A stretch of DNA of 64,000 bases from Balanoglossus misakiensis (taxonomy: Eukaryota > Hemichordata): contig CM082576.2 in assembly GCA_040954595.2 (NCBI GenBank), forward strand, positions 4,402,001 through 4,466,000. Direction: 5' to 3'. This document shows positions 45,989 through 56,241 of the stretch, piece by piece; positions within the stretch are counted from its first letter, which is position 1; each line of letters begins with the position of its first letter. The notes under the pieces were generated by a model. That model saw only the letters and a list, made by a program, of their open reading frames with translations, was not told the DNA's origin and ran no database searches. Position numbers and translations under genes: made by a program.

Positions 45989-47597
45989 GTTGTAATGTTT
46001 TTATTTTCGCGGGATGACGATATTTAGATTTTTCAGATGGCCCGGCTTCCTGTCTGGTCACCAAAAAGGCAATGCCGCATTACTGCTCACAATTACCAAA
46101 ATAAATCCGCGAGGAGCTACATTTGACCATGTACGCTAATTTAATCGTCTTGCTTCGGCGTTTTGACGTAAACATATCAGTTTTTCGTCACTTTAATTAT
46201 TCTAACGTTAAAATGATCTATTTTTGCGCATTTAGCAACAAATCAATCCCGCGCAATAATTTTTAGAGCTCATTTGTGATATGGCGTCCCTCCTTCCTAG
46301 TAAGGTAAACGGGTTTCCTTATTTGGATGTCAGGGACTCCATATATGGCGTAACCATGTACTAACTTTTACTAAACTTGCTAAATGTTACAATGTTACGA
46401 AATTTTAAGCAATCGCTAAATACTATGGTAATATTAATCTAAATTATAATAGTTGATTGAAACCATTAAAGAAAATCAGTTCATTTAAAGTTTATGCCGA
46501 AATATACGTAGTTGACCGATTTTCCCCTGACGCGACTAATAATAAGCTCAGGCGTTTGTCTCATTAAAATTGCGTGCTAACAATAATTTTAGAACATGTA
46601 ATAATTATATTTCCTTTCAAAGTCTGAATCATCACTGACTCGCGAGAATGAATTGGGTCTAGGCCTACTTGTAAAAATAGCAACTAACGCTATTGGTGTG
46701 ACACGTATACTTTCAAAGTGTTTCTGTTCGCTTAAATAAACTTTAATGAAAGTTCCCCGAGACAATTTAGTAATGGGTCATTTGCCGACAATCACATGCT
46801 GTTGGTTTTGTCTGTCTCATCTAATAACAAGAACTGGTCCAGGAATTATCATATACTGACTTCCGAACTATCCGGTGACTGACGAGATTCGTTTATAGCT
46901 CCAAACGCAGAACTCGCGGTGGAAATAATCCGTCATATTAAGTGTCATTGTGTGCGTGTATCTAGCCGGGCGATATGTCACGAATTTTGAATAAAAGGTG
47001 TAAGGTCAGTGTTGTATTGGTGATGAAGTGATCGTTTTAACATCCGGGAGGCGGTGTCAAAATGTACAAGGGACAGTCTAGCGATCCCTTCCATCCTTCC
47101 GTCCAAATCGCTGAGGGCGCTTTCTAAGTGGTGGCATGGTCAATGACCATCTCAACTGACCGAAGCATGCCTATGTGGTCGACATTGCAGAGCAAAATAA
47201 ACTTGTTATTTTCTTGGGTAAAAGTGACTGGTAAACTACATATAGACAACTTTTATGGGTTTTCAAAATTTTAAAACCATGGCAAAGTATGAGTAAGAGG
47301 GCCCGGGCAAGCAAGAAAATATCGCTGTCACGGTTGTTGACTAGCGATTTTCTCAGCTGGAATTGTACACTAATGGCTGGTGTGAAAAAGGTTCCAATGA
47401 AAATAATTTGTATAGAAATGAGAGAATTTTATCTGAGATCAAACAACTTTATCCATATCTAGCTGAGGTATTTACCGATTGCGATTTTTCACAATCCATT
47501 ATTCATCAAGGGGTGTTCTGCAGTGGGTTCGTTCCTCAGCGACGCGAGCTGTGAGTCTGTCGACTTTCTTCTGTGATTTTTGTCCAACACTTCAACG
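45989..47597. other. Head-to-head intergenic region SRF / SLC16 copy 1
   Basis: Divergent 1.6 kb spacer holding the SRF 5' UTR and promoter (with two CArG boxes at 46317-46348) and upstream sequence of the transporter. No coding exon was recognised. Confidence 0.7.
46317..46348. promoter_or_regulatory. Paired CArG boxes upstream of SRF
   Basis: CCTTATTTGG at 46317-46326 and CCATATATGG at 46339-46348, both perfect CC(A/T)6GG, lie 329-360 bp upstream of the SRF start codon. An ETS-type core (TTCC at 46294-46297) lies about 20 bp away, the arrangement of SRF-TCF ternary elements. Vertebrate SRF promoters also carry CArG boxes. Confidence 0.75.
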
Positions 47598-47901
47598 ATG
47601 AAATTGAAAAGCGAATGCTTGGTTCACGCAATTTGACTATGAGGAGAAATCCTATAACTGACTACCGAAGTCGTGGCAACCCGACGATGAAATAGACGTG
47701 TCTCCGCTAACATGCAAGAATTAATCACGAGCTGAAGTACACCACGTACTTGATAAAGACATCTGATAAGATGACAGGATATCTTGAAGACGCTTCATAG
47801 TCATTCAGTACCATTCGGTCCGAGCGCATCCTTCTTATAGTTGCTCTGGACAACTCCAAAAACAGCGCCAAGAACTCCAGATCATTGGCACCGTATACCG
47901 G
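47598..47901 (+). promoter_or_regulatory. Promoter / 5' UTR exon of SLC16 copy 1
   Basis: Closely similar to 52850-53110 upstream of copy 2 (shared GCAACCCGACGATGAAATAG and GCGCATCCTTCTTATA). It ends at a strong donor, CCGG/GTAAGT, at 47901/47902; the next acceptor (CTACAG) is at 48815, giving a 914-bp 5' UTR intron. The exact transcription start is unknown. Confidence 0.65.
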
Positions 47902-48831
47902 GTAAGTTTCTCTCTGGTCTGTTGACCGTCTTTCAAAAACGGGTATTTTCGTTATTGGCCGCTTCTATTTCTGTATTTTTTGCAAAATTGCGTTACGTGA
48001 CCTTCATCTTGGGAGCGTGTGCGTTTATTTGTTGTGTTCAAGAATTCGGCTTGGGCCGGTGGCGTCATTGCCGTCCCTTCTTTTTTGCGAAGAACCAAAC
48101 CTAAAACCAGAATTGAGAAATGTATCTCTCCATCGTCTCCCCAAAAAGGGACCATGACCTTACACACGTGAAAATGGACCAAACGACGCCCTGTTATGAA
48201 TTTTCCCACCATGATCCATCTAAGATACCCTTCCATCAGCACCTTCAAAACTTTGCTTCGGTTTGTGAATCCGAATACCCATCTCCACCGGGTTACTCTA
48301 AGGGTGATGGGTCAATATCACCGTTTATTGTGTTTCAAGAACCAATTTTGGATTCGTCGCTTTGCCATCATCGCCGTTTGACCGTATGTGAAAAAAAACT
48401 GGGACTCATTAATCTGCATTAAGCCTAAATGCCAACACAACTGCACGTAATAACGATAACATCTCAATGCGCTGAGTTTTAATAAAAACACGGAATGCAA
48501 CGTAACAGTTATACACATTAATATCATTTCATAATGATTAAACATATAAGACAGATTTCACGATTCTTCAAAATTAACATGTTCTTTCGAATTCAGTACC
48601 AAGGAACATTTAATTACATGATGTTGGTAGTTTCAGAAGGTCTAATGGACAAAAATTACCTTGAGTTACGTAACATGGAATATTTTGTCAACAATTTGTG
48701 TTTTCCTTTAGTCTTGATAATTTAATTTAAGAAAAATCCGATTTCGCACTTGGGAGAATAGCGTGTAGTAGCATTCACACATGAACGGTTTTCGTTGCAG
48801 TTTTTTTTGCTACAGGATTCAGACGTCCAAG

Positions 48832-51718
48832 ATGGCAGGCGGTCAACCACCAAGCGCTGATATGTTCCTCTACCCCGACGGTGGTTGGGGTTGGGTCATC
48901 ATGATGGGATGTTTCAGCTGTCTCCTCTTCACACCTGGTCTCACAGAAGCCTTCGGAATCTTCTTCCTGGAGTTTCGACGCTACTTCGGCGCCGACGCTT
49001 CGGAGGTGTCGTGGATAGCTTCGATAATGATGTCAATGACATTCTTTGCAAGTGAGTTCCACCTGTGTTTATTGCTGGAGTATTTATTATCGTTCACTAT
49101 CGGGAAAACTGTAGCGATGAAGTAACGGATTCTGACGAGAACAGTGATCCACTGATTTGGCAGTGTGTCCTGTAAAATTATATCTGTTCCTCTTTACCTT
49201 GGAGTCTATTTGTTCGTTCTCTTGCCCCGTAATTCGGCGCATCTCTGTTCGCGCTTCAGTGCCCTGGTCTTCGCGTCCTGAACTTCTTGTTTCTTCTTGT
49301 CAAACCTTGCGGAGATTTCTTGTAAACCTGCCACGCACATCAAGTACGCACAGTAAAGTACGTGGGGTGGGAACAAGCTCAGTAGCTTGCATCTCCCGTT
49401 TAATTCTGCTTACAACTTTAGAAACAAAGTTCTTATAATTACTTTTCTCAAGGCGTGGTTAAATATGTAAAATACGATTCAATATAATCATTAGAATTTC
49501 ATTGGGCATCAATTCAACTCTATGCGTACCAATTTACATACAGCGTTATATAACAAAGTCAGTTCGATGATAAACAGCTCAGTCAGTGCAACACTTAGTT
49601 GTAACCAGCTCTCCCTACCTACTCCAAACCATAAAATCAAATATTACTAAACTTCGTCTCTATTGCGTTGACATGCCTGGGCTCGGGATTAATTAAATTT
49701 TATATCATATGTCACCTTTATACAGATTTGACCTTTATACAGATCTTAACACCTGCACGCCGTGCTTCTAATCCCAATAAGCCGAATAATTCTTTTAAAA
49801 GTGACTTTATTTAAACATAATATTGCAAATCAAATGCCGAACATTGTAAATTTAATCAAAAATTGCACTTTTTAAAAAATACAAAGAAAAGTAAAAGAAA
49901 ATTCACCTTGTGCATTCAAGTTCACGTTCATGACCAAAAACCAAAAGTTGCACTTTTTAAAAATACAAAGTCACTGAAAGCAAATAACTGCGCGGCGTGC
50001 GCGTTCGGTTATGCACTTTTTTTTCCAAATCATGTCAATATTTCTTTCTGTCGATTTTAGGCCCGGTAGCTGCGGCGTTGACCAATAGGTTTGGTTGTCG
50101 TCCTGTTGTATTTGTCGGTGGTCTCGTTTCAAGTTTGGGGCTGGTGCTCAGTTCGTTTGCGACTGGTATATTTTACCTGTACATCAGTTTCGGAGTTATT
50201 ACAGGTAAATATTTGTTTGCGATGCGTTTTCGAATCGGTTCTTCAAGCGGCATCAATAGGTATTGATTATACCCGGAATTTTGATCAAGACTGATACAAA
50301 CCCCACTCTTTTTATCGTCTTTCATATTGAAACGTACGTTGTGCCACTTCTTGTGAAGAAGTAATTTGTATCATCTCAGACGTGTCAGGGGTTGCGAATC
50401 GCTAAATTTTCTGTCTGAAAAATTAAAACAATTTTCAACAAACGATAAACTTCGCTGGTATATTATACGTAACCCTTTGCTCTGTAACGTTGCCATGTAC
50501 AGGTTTTTCCTATGGAATGGTGTTCATCCCAAGCGTTGTTTTAGTTAGTTACTACTTCAAGGAACGCCATGCCTTGGCCAACGGGGTTTCCTTTTCCGGG
50601 TCGGCGGTAGGCAACATGATTTTCCCGCCGCTGATTCATTACTTCATCGAGAACTTCGGTTGGAGGGGAGCGCTCCTCATGCTTGGCGGCATGAATTTAA
50701 ACCTGTGTGTGGCAGCCGCGCTGTACCGACCGCCGCCCCTGAAAGAAACGCCGAGAAAGTTGATGCAAGAAGAGGAAAAGGCGATGCTGAAAGGGAACGG
50801 GGGCGAGCCGAAGAAAAAAATGATGGACTTCAACATCTTCAAAGAAAACTACGTGTTCTGTTTGATATGCGTGTTGCTGTTTCTGCTGGGGTTCAGCACG
50901 TTCATCCCGTTGATTCATCTCATCCCGCGCGCCGTGTACCTGGGAATCCCTCACGGCAAGGCGTCTCTACTGGTGTCGGCCATCGGTCTAGCGGGCTTCA
51001 TTGGTCGCATTGCGCACGGCGTCATCATAAACTTGGGCCTCATCACCCCGTACAGGATGTTCGTTCTCGCCGTCTTTGTCGCCGGCGTGTCGGCCATGTT
51101 GACTCCGTTCGGCAACACCTATATGTTGCTGATGGCTTATGCCGTCATGTACGGCTTGACCACTGGGTGTTACAATCCTCTGGTTGCCGTGCTGATGAAA
51201 GAAGCCGTTGGGGATGAAAAGTTGCCGACGGCTGTTGGATTTTCTCTGTTGGTATTGGGACTTGGTCATCTGGTTGGCGCGCCAGTTGCAGGTACGTCTA
51301 TGCACAGACAAACAAAACACATTCGAAAGGGGAAGATTCACATTTTAATTTCTCTCTGATTTGCGCCATTTTTACATGAGCAATCTGGACTACGAACATT
51401 ATTTAACAATGCAATACTGAAAATATGTGAAATCACATCTTCCCGCAATTTCACTGTCGTTTGTGTTTTTCCTTCTTCTCAGGGCTTTTATACGACATCA
51501 GTGGTGCGTACAATCTTTCATTTTACATGGCCGGCATGGTGTTCTTAATAACAGTGTTACTCAGCTTTACCAGACCATACCTGGAGAGAAAGCAAGCAGC
51601 CAGGGATGCCAGACACAGACTGCGAGAACTGGAGGACGTGAAGAGGAACGGGAACGAGATCCGGATGAAACAGGAAGACAAGTGGTCGGAAGGGGATAGC
51701 AACGAATCAAACGTGTGA
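48832..51718 (+). CDS. SLC16 family (monocarboxylate transporter-like), copy 1
   Basis: A major-facilitator membrane transporter, 462 aa. Exons: 48832-49051, 50061-50204, 50503-51291, 51483-51718, all GT-AG, every junction in phase 1. The SLC16 signature DGGWGW (16-21) starts TM1; the second family motif is YFKERHALANG (139-149). The usual long TM6-7 loop is charged (about 200-235: RPPPLKETPRKLMQEEEK...PKKKMMD). TM8 keeps the conserved Arg290 (GFIGRIAHG), but the Asp found four residues before it in lactate/proton carriers such as MCT1 is Gly286, so substrate and proton coupling cannot be assumed. The C-terminal tail is charged and ends ESNV. The start ATG has a good context (CCAAGATGG). Tandem partner: 53175-55221. 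Confidence 0.93.
49052..50060 (+). other. SLC16 copy 1 intron 1; no gene seen
   Basis: A 1.0 kb AT-rich intron. It contains two related segments with CACTTTTTAAAAA..TACAAAG (near 49865-49890 and 49951-49972). The corresponding copy 2 intron is only 235 bp. Confidence 0.65.
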
Positions 51719-52849
51719 TCAGAGGGCAGAATCTACGCCCAACAGACTGTTTTCTCGGACCTGGAAGTTGTATAGTAGACGATAGATGTCTCTTTCTAGA
51801 CCTCTGTCGATCGATAGCCGACACATTTTAACTTTACTGGTGTGCAAGCGACGTCCACATGATTAAAACCAAAACAAGATTCGTTGGCGATATGAGTTAT
51901 CGTTTTTCTCTTTTCAAGTTCGTCGCCATCGATTTTCATCGCCCTGATTGGTTAAAAGTCTGTTCAACAATTTGCATATATCAAACAGGAAGCGCGTCAT
52001 TAAAACCCCAGATTTATATATCCATATTCGACAATATTGTGATTTTGAAATGTCGTTATTCTATAATTTTTTTCTTACGTATCCTTGTACTCCATTAAGC
52101 GTCGAGCAACTGGTCGAGAAACTAGACATACAAGACAAGAAAATAATGTCCTTTGCCATCATGACCTCTATGTCGCTTCTGATAAGGGGTCGGTGTAATC
52201 TTCAATGCAATCTCGATGCTATCTTGTCACTAAACAACCTCTAAGGTTAGTATAGGGTTTGCATTAGTCAACGGATTGCTAATAGCAAAAGACGAGCAAT
52301 TTCACGTGTTGACAAATCTCTTGAATAATTTGGCCCCGAAATATCGACCGGAAAGTAACGAGACATCTTATTATTCTAAAGATCTATTTCTAAATTGGAG
52401 AGTGAGTGTCATGTTCTGATGTCCAGTGTTCATAAAAATAATAGTCAGTTTTAACAGGCCTAAATATATAATATATTATATTCTTCACAGAAACGCGTTT
52501 TTTCTTTGTTGGGATTAAGAATCAGCCAGTTAAATGTGGATTTGCCAAAATATGTTTTTCATTGGTTATTTTTGCTAAATTTTGAACACAACAGCATTTC
52601 AATCTATTCTGATTTCCCAAACGCCTTTGTAAATGTAAATTTTCTGTGTGTGGCGGAGCGATGCCTTGTTACTTTTGAAATAAAGTCTTATCTTTTGACG
52701 GAGGTGAGTAATCATGCAGTTGCTACCTTGAAAGCATTCTCGCCAGTCAGAACTGTTACTCCAATGTCCTCCACGTTGCTCCGCGAGACAAATTTTTTGC
52801 ACGAAGCAAGCACCGTTCTTAAACGGTAAACAAATGAATGAATGGATGG
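51719..52849 (+). other. SLC16 copy 1 3' UTR and flank
   Basis: Aligns well with 55222-56040 after copy 2: the first 45 bases past the stop are nearly identical, and later blocks (GGTTAGTATAGGGTTTGC; AAGAATCAGCCAGTT) also match. AATAAA at 52679-52684 has its counterpart at 56032-56037. The 3' UTR is therefore probably about 1 kb. Confidence 0.7.
52679..52684 (+). terminator. Polyadenylation signal of SLC16 copy 1
   Basis: AATAAA in a context shared with the copy 2 signal (GAAATAAAGTCTT). Confidence 0.75.
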
Positions 52850-53174
52850 ATGAAATTGAAAAGCAAATGCTCGCTGCACACAATTTGACTACAAGGAGAA
52901 GTCCCATAACTGAATGCTGAAGTCATGGCAACCCGACGATGAAATAGACATGAATTAATCTTGAGTTGACCATGTATTTGATGAAGACAACTGATAAGAT
53001 GCTATGATATCTGGAGACCCTTCATAGTCGTTTGGTCCAAGCGCATCCTTCTTATACATGTAGCTGCTTTGGACACTGCCGACTACAGCGCCAAAAGAGC
53101 TCCAGATCTGTCTCTGTCCTTCTCTCTCTCTCTCTCTCTCACGTGAAAAATTTCATCCATCCAGCGTCTCCAAG
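52850..53174 (+). promoter_or_regulatory. Promoter / 5' UTR of SLC16 copy 2
   Basis: Homologous to 47598-47890. Here the match ends at CTCCAGATC and is followed by a (TC)10 tract (53121-53140) and then the coding exon, so the 0.9 kb 5' UTR intron of copy 1 is missing or greatly shortened. Confidence 0.65.
53121..53140 (+). repeat. (TC)10 microsatellite in 5' UTR
   Basis: Uninterrupted TC repeats 35-54 bp upstream of the copy 2 start codon, at the point where the homology with copy 1 breaks. Confidence 0.9.
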
Positions 53175-55221
53175 ATGGCAGGCGGTCAACCACCAAGCGC
53201 GGATATGTTCCTCTACCCCGACGGTGGTTGGGGTTGGGTCATCATGATGGGCTGTTTCAGCTGTCTCCTCTTCACACCTGGTCTCACAGAAGCCTTCGGA
53301 ATCTTCTTCCTGGAGTTTCGACGCTACTTCGGCGCCGACGCCTCGGAAGTGTCGTGGATAGCGTCGATAATGATGTCAATGACATTCTTTGCAAGTGAGT
53401 TCCCGCCTAAAACAATCTTTACGAACAACCTGGTTTATCCAAATATTGCAAATATAAACATTGCAAATTTGCTGTTTTCTTGCACAGGTCGAGCATTTTA
53501 TATACTTTTACCCAAAAACTGCATTTTGTTTTTTTACAAAGTTGCGTGCATTCAAGAAAATCCACAGTGTGCATGCACGTTCACTGTGCCGGCGTAAATC
53601 ATGTCAATATTTCTTTCTGTTGATTATAGGTCCCGTAGCTGCGGCGATGTCCAATAGGTTTGGTTGTCGTACTGTTGTATTTGCTGGTGGTATCATTTCA
53701 AGTTTTGGGCTGGTTCTCAGTTCTTTTGCGACTAGTATATTTTTCCTGTACATCAGTTTTGGTTTTGTCACAGGTAAATAATGATAATGATTACTCGGGC
53801 TTTTGATCAAGATTGCCCACTCTTCATTTTCATCGCCTTTCATATTAAAACTTTGTGGCGAGTCTTTTGAAGAACTAGCAGGTCTCTGTTTTCTATCTAT
53901 AAAACAAAACAAACCAACACAAATAAACAAAACGAACAACAAATGTCCCTTCTAATTGTATATACTTCCCCATTTCCCCGTAACCTTGCATTTACAGGTT
54001 TTTCCTATGGAATGGTGTTCATCCCAAGCGTTATTTTAATTAGTTACTACTTCAAGGAACGCCATGCCTTAGCCAACGGAGTGTCATTTGCCGGGTCGGC
54101 GGTTGGCGTCATTATTTTTCCTCCGCTGTGTCACTATCTCATCGAGCACTACGGTTGGAGGGGAGCGCTTTTCCTTCTCGGGGGCCTGAACTTAAACATC
54201 TGTGTGGCTGCCGCGCTGTACCGACCGCCGCCCCTGAAGAAAACGACGAGAAAGATCATGCAAGAAGAGGAAAATGCGATCCTGAAAGGGAACGAGGGCG
54301 AGGAGGTGCCGAAGAAAAAAATGATGGACATCAAAATCTTCAAAGAAAACTTTGTGTTCTCTTTGATTTGCGTGTTGCTGTTTCTGCTAGGGTTCAGCAC
54401 GTTCATCCCGTTGATTCATCTCATCCCACGCGCCGTGTACCTGGGAATCCCTCACGGCAAGGCGTCTTTGCTGGTGTCGGCCATCGGTCTAGCGGGCTTC
54501 GTCGGTCGCATATCGCACGGCGTCATCCTCAACATGCGAATCCTCACCCCGTACAGGATGTTCGTTCTCGCCGTCTTCATAGCCGGCGTGGCCGCTATGT
54601 TAAGTCCGTTCGGCAACACCTACATGCTGCTGATGGTTTATGCCTCCGTGTACGGGTTCACCAGTGGATGTTACAATCCTCTAGTTGCCGTGCTGATGAA
54701 GGAAGCCGTTGGAGATGAAAAGTTGCCGACGGCTGTTGGGTTCTCTATGTTGATATTGGGGCTTGGTCATTTGGTTGGCTCGCCAGTTGCAGGTATGTCT
54801 ATGCAAAGACAAACAAAATTTCTTTCTCTATTGAAGGTCTATGCAATTTGTGTAACTCAATGCAGCATGATCATTTCAAGAATTTTCCCTTTTTGGCAGC
54901 TCACTAAAGCATTTTTATTTTCCTCTTTTAACAGTCATGGGGATGCAATTTCACTGTTGTTTGTGATATTTCTTCTTCTCAGGACTTTTATTCGACATGA
55001 GTGGTGCGTACAATCTGTCGTTTTACATGGCCGGTTTGGTGTACCTTATAACAGTGTTACTCAGCTTTACCAGACCGTTCCTGGAAAAAATGCAAGCCGG
55101 CATGGAGGCAAAACGGAGGATGATGCAAGAAATGGCGGACGTGAAGAGGAACGGGAACGAGATCCGGATGAAACAGGAAGACAAGTGGTCGGAAGAAGAT
55201 AGCAGCGAATCAAACGTGTGA
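53175..55221 (+). CDS. SLC16 family (monocarboxylate transporter-like), copy 2
   Basis: Tandem paralogue of copy 1, 465 aa. Exons: 53175-53394, 53630-53773, 53998-54792, 54983-55221; the intron positions and phases are the same. Exon 1 encodes the same 73 residues as copy 1 although the DNA differs at several synonymous sites. Exon 3 is two codons longer in the cytoplasmic loop (GEEVPKKK). The motifs DGGWGW, YFKERHALANG and the TM8 Arg (GFVGRISHG) are kept, as is the missing TM8 Asp. The tail (from DVKRNGNEIRMKQEDKWSE) is nearly identical and also ends ESNV. The gene looks functional. Confidence 0.93.
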
Positions 55222-56031
55222 TCAGAGGGCAGAATCTACGCCCAACAGACTGTTTTCTCGGACTTGAAAGTTGTATAGTTGACGATATATGTCTCTTTCT
55301 AGACATCTGTCGATCGATAGTCTACACACTCAGTTTAACTTTACTGGTGTGCAAGCGACGTCACACTACATGACTAAAATCAAAACAAGATTCGTTGGCG
55401 ATATGAGTGATCGTTTTTCTCTTTTCAAATTCGTCGCCATCGATTTTCGTCGCCCTGATTGGTTAAAAGTGCGTTACTTCATGTTAATTTTTGTTTAATG
55501 ATTTGCATGTGATTCAAACAGGAAGCGCGTCATGATGTCCTTTGACATCATGACCTCTATGTCGCTTCTGATAAGGGGTCGATGTAATCTTCAATCCAAT
55601 CTCGATGCTATCTTGTCACTAAACAACCTCTAAGGTTAGTATAGGGTTTGCATTAGTCAACGGATTGGCAATAGCAAAACACGAACGATTTTATTTGTTT
55701 GGGAAATCTTTTTGAATAATTTGTCTCCGAATATATATATCTTATTATGATGTAAAGGATCTACTTCAAAATTTGAGTGTGAGTGTCATAAAAATGAAAT
55801 CAATAATAGTCATAGTTTTAATAGTCCTAAAATACATGTATATCGAATATATATATTCTTTACAAATACACATTTGTTATTTGTTAGGATTAAGAATCAG
55901 CCAGTTCAATGTGAATTTGCCAATATATTTTTATTGGTTGTTTATTTTTGGCTAAAGTTTGAGCACAGCAGCATTGAAGTCTATTCTGATTTTCAAAAAT
56001 GCCTTTGTAAGTGTAATCTTTCTGTGTTTGA

Positions 56032-56037
56032 AATAAA
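56032..56037 (+). terminator. Polyadenylation signal of SLC16 copy 2
   Basis: AATAAA in the context TTTGAAATAAAGTCTT, conserved with 52679-52684 of copy 1, which supports both. Confidence 0.75.
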
Positions 56038-56092
56038 GTCTTTTCTGGAAAAAAAAAGAGTGGTGCATTCGAAACACTGGTGGCGCTGTCAT

Positions 56093-56125
56093 TGACCTCA
56101 AGGTCACTCTCGGGTCATCGGGTCA
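56093..56125 (+). promoter_or_regulatory. Nuclear-receptor half-site cluster before XPO5
   Basis: TGACCT (56093-56098), CA, AGGTCA (56101-56106), 5 bp, GGGTCA (56112-56117), 2 bp, GGGTCA (56120-56125). This gives a DR5 and a DR2 arrangement (RAR/RXR-type spacing), an everted pair, and an extended TCAAGGTCA half-site (ERR/NR5A type). It lies 117-149 bp upstream of the XPO5 ATG. Function is inferred from the motif only. Confidence 0.5.
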
Positions 56126-56241
56126 GGAACCACAGAACATGCAGAAGCATTGCAGTGTCGTGCGTACTTCGATATAGAATAACAAATGCATTGAATAACA
56201 GCAAGAATTGTCGTCAGTGGTGTTGTGAATGACTCGTCAAG

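Larger units (their letters stand above)
55222..56241 (+). other. SLC16 copy 2 3' UTR and XPO5 promoter/5' UTR
   Basis: The 3' UTR homologous to copy 1 runs to AATAAA at 56032-56037. Only about 205 bp separate this signal from the XPO5 start codon, so the XPO5 core promoter must lie in that gap or overlap the end of the transporter gene. Confidence 0.7.

Noticed and set aside
47363-47554. Frame of 63 codons between SRF and SLC16 copy 1
   Set aside because: No family resemblance, no counterpart in the duplicated copy 2 flank and no splice signals.
54128-54718. Frame of 196 codons overlapping SLC16 copy 2 exon 3
   Set aside because: Out-of-frame shadow of the transporter exon; a similar shadow occurs at 50660-51217 in copy 1.
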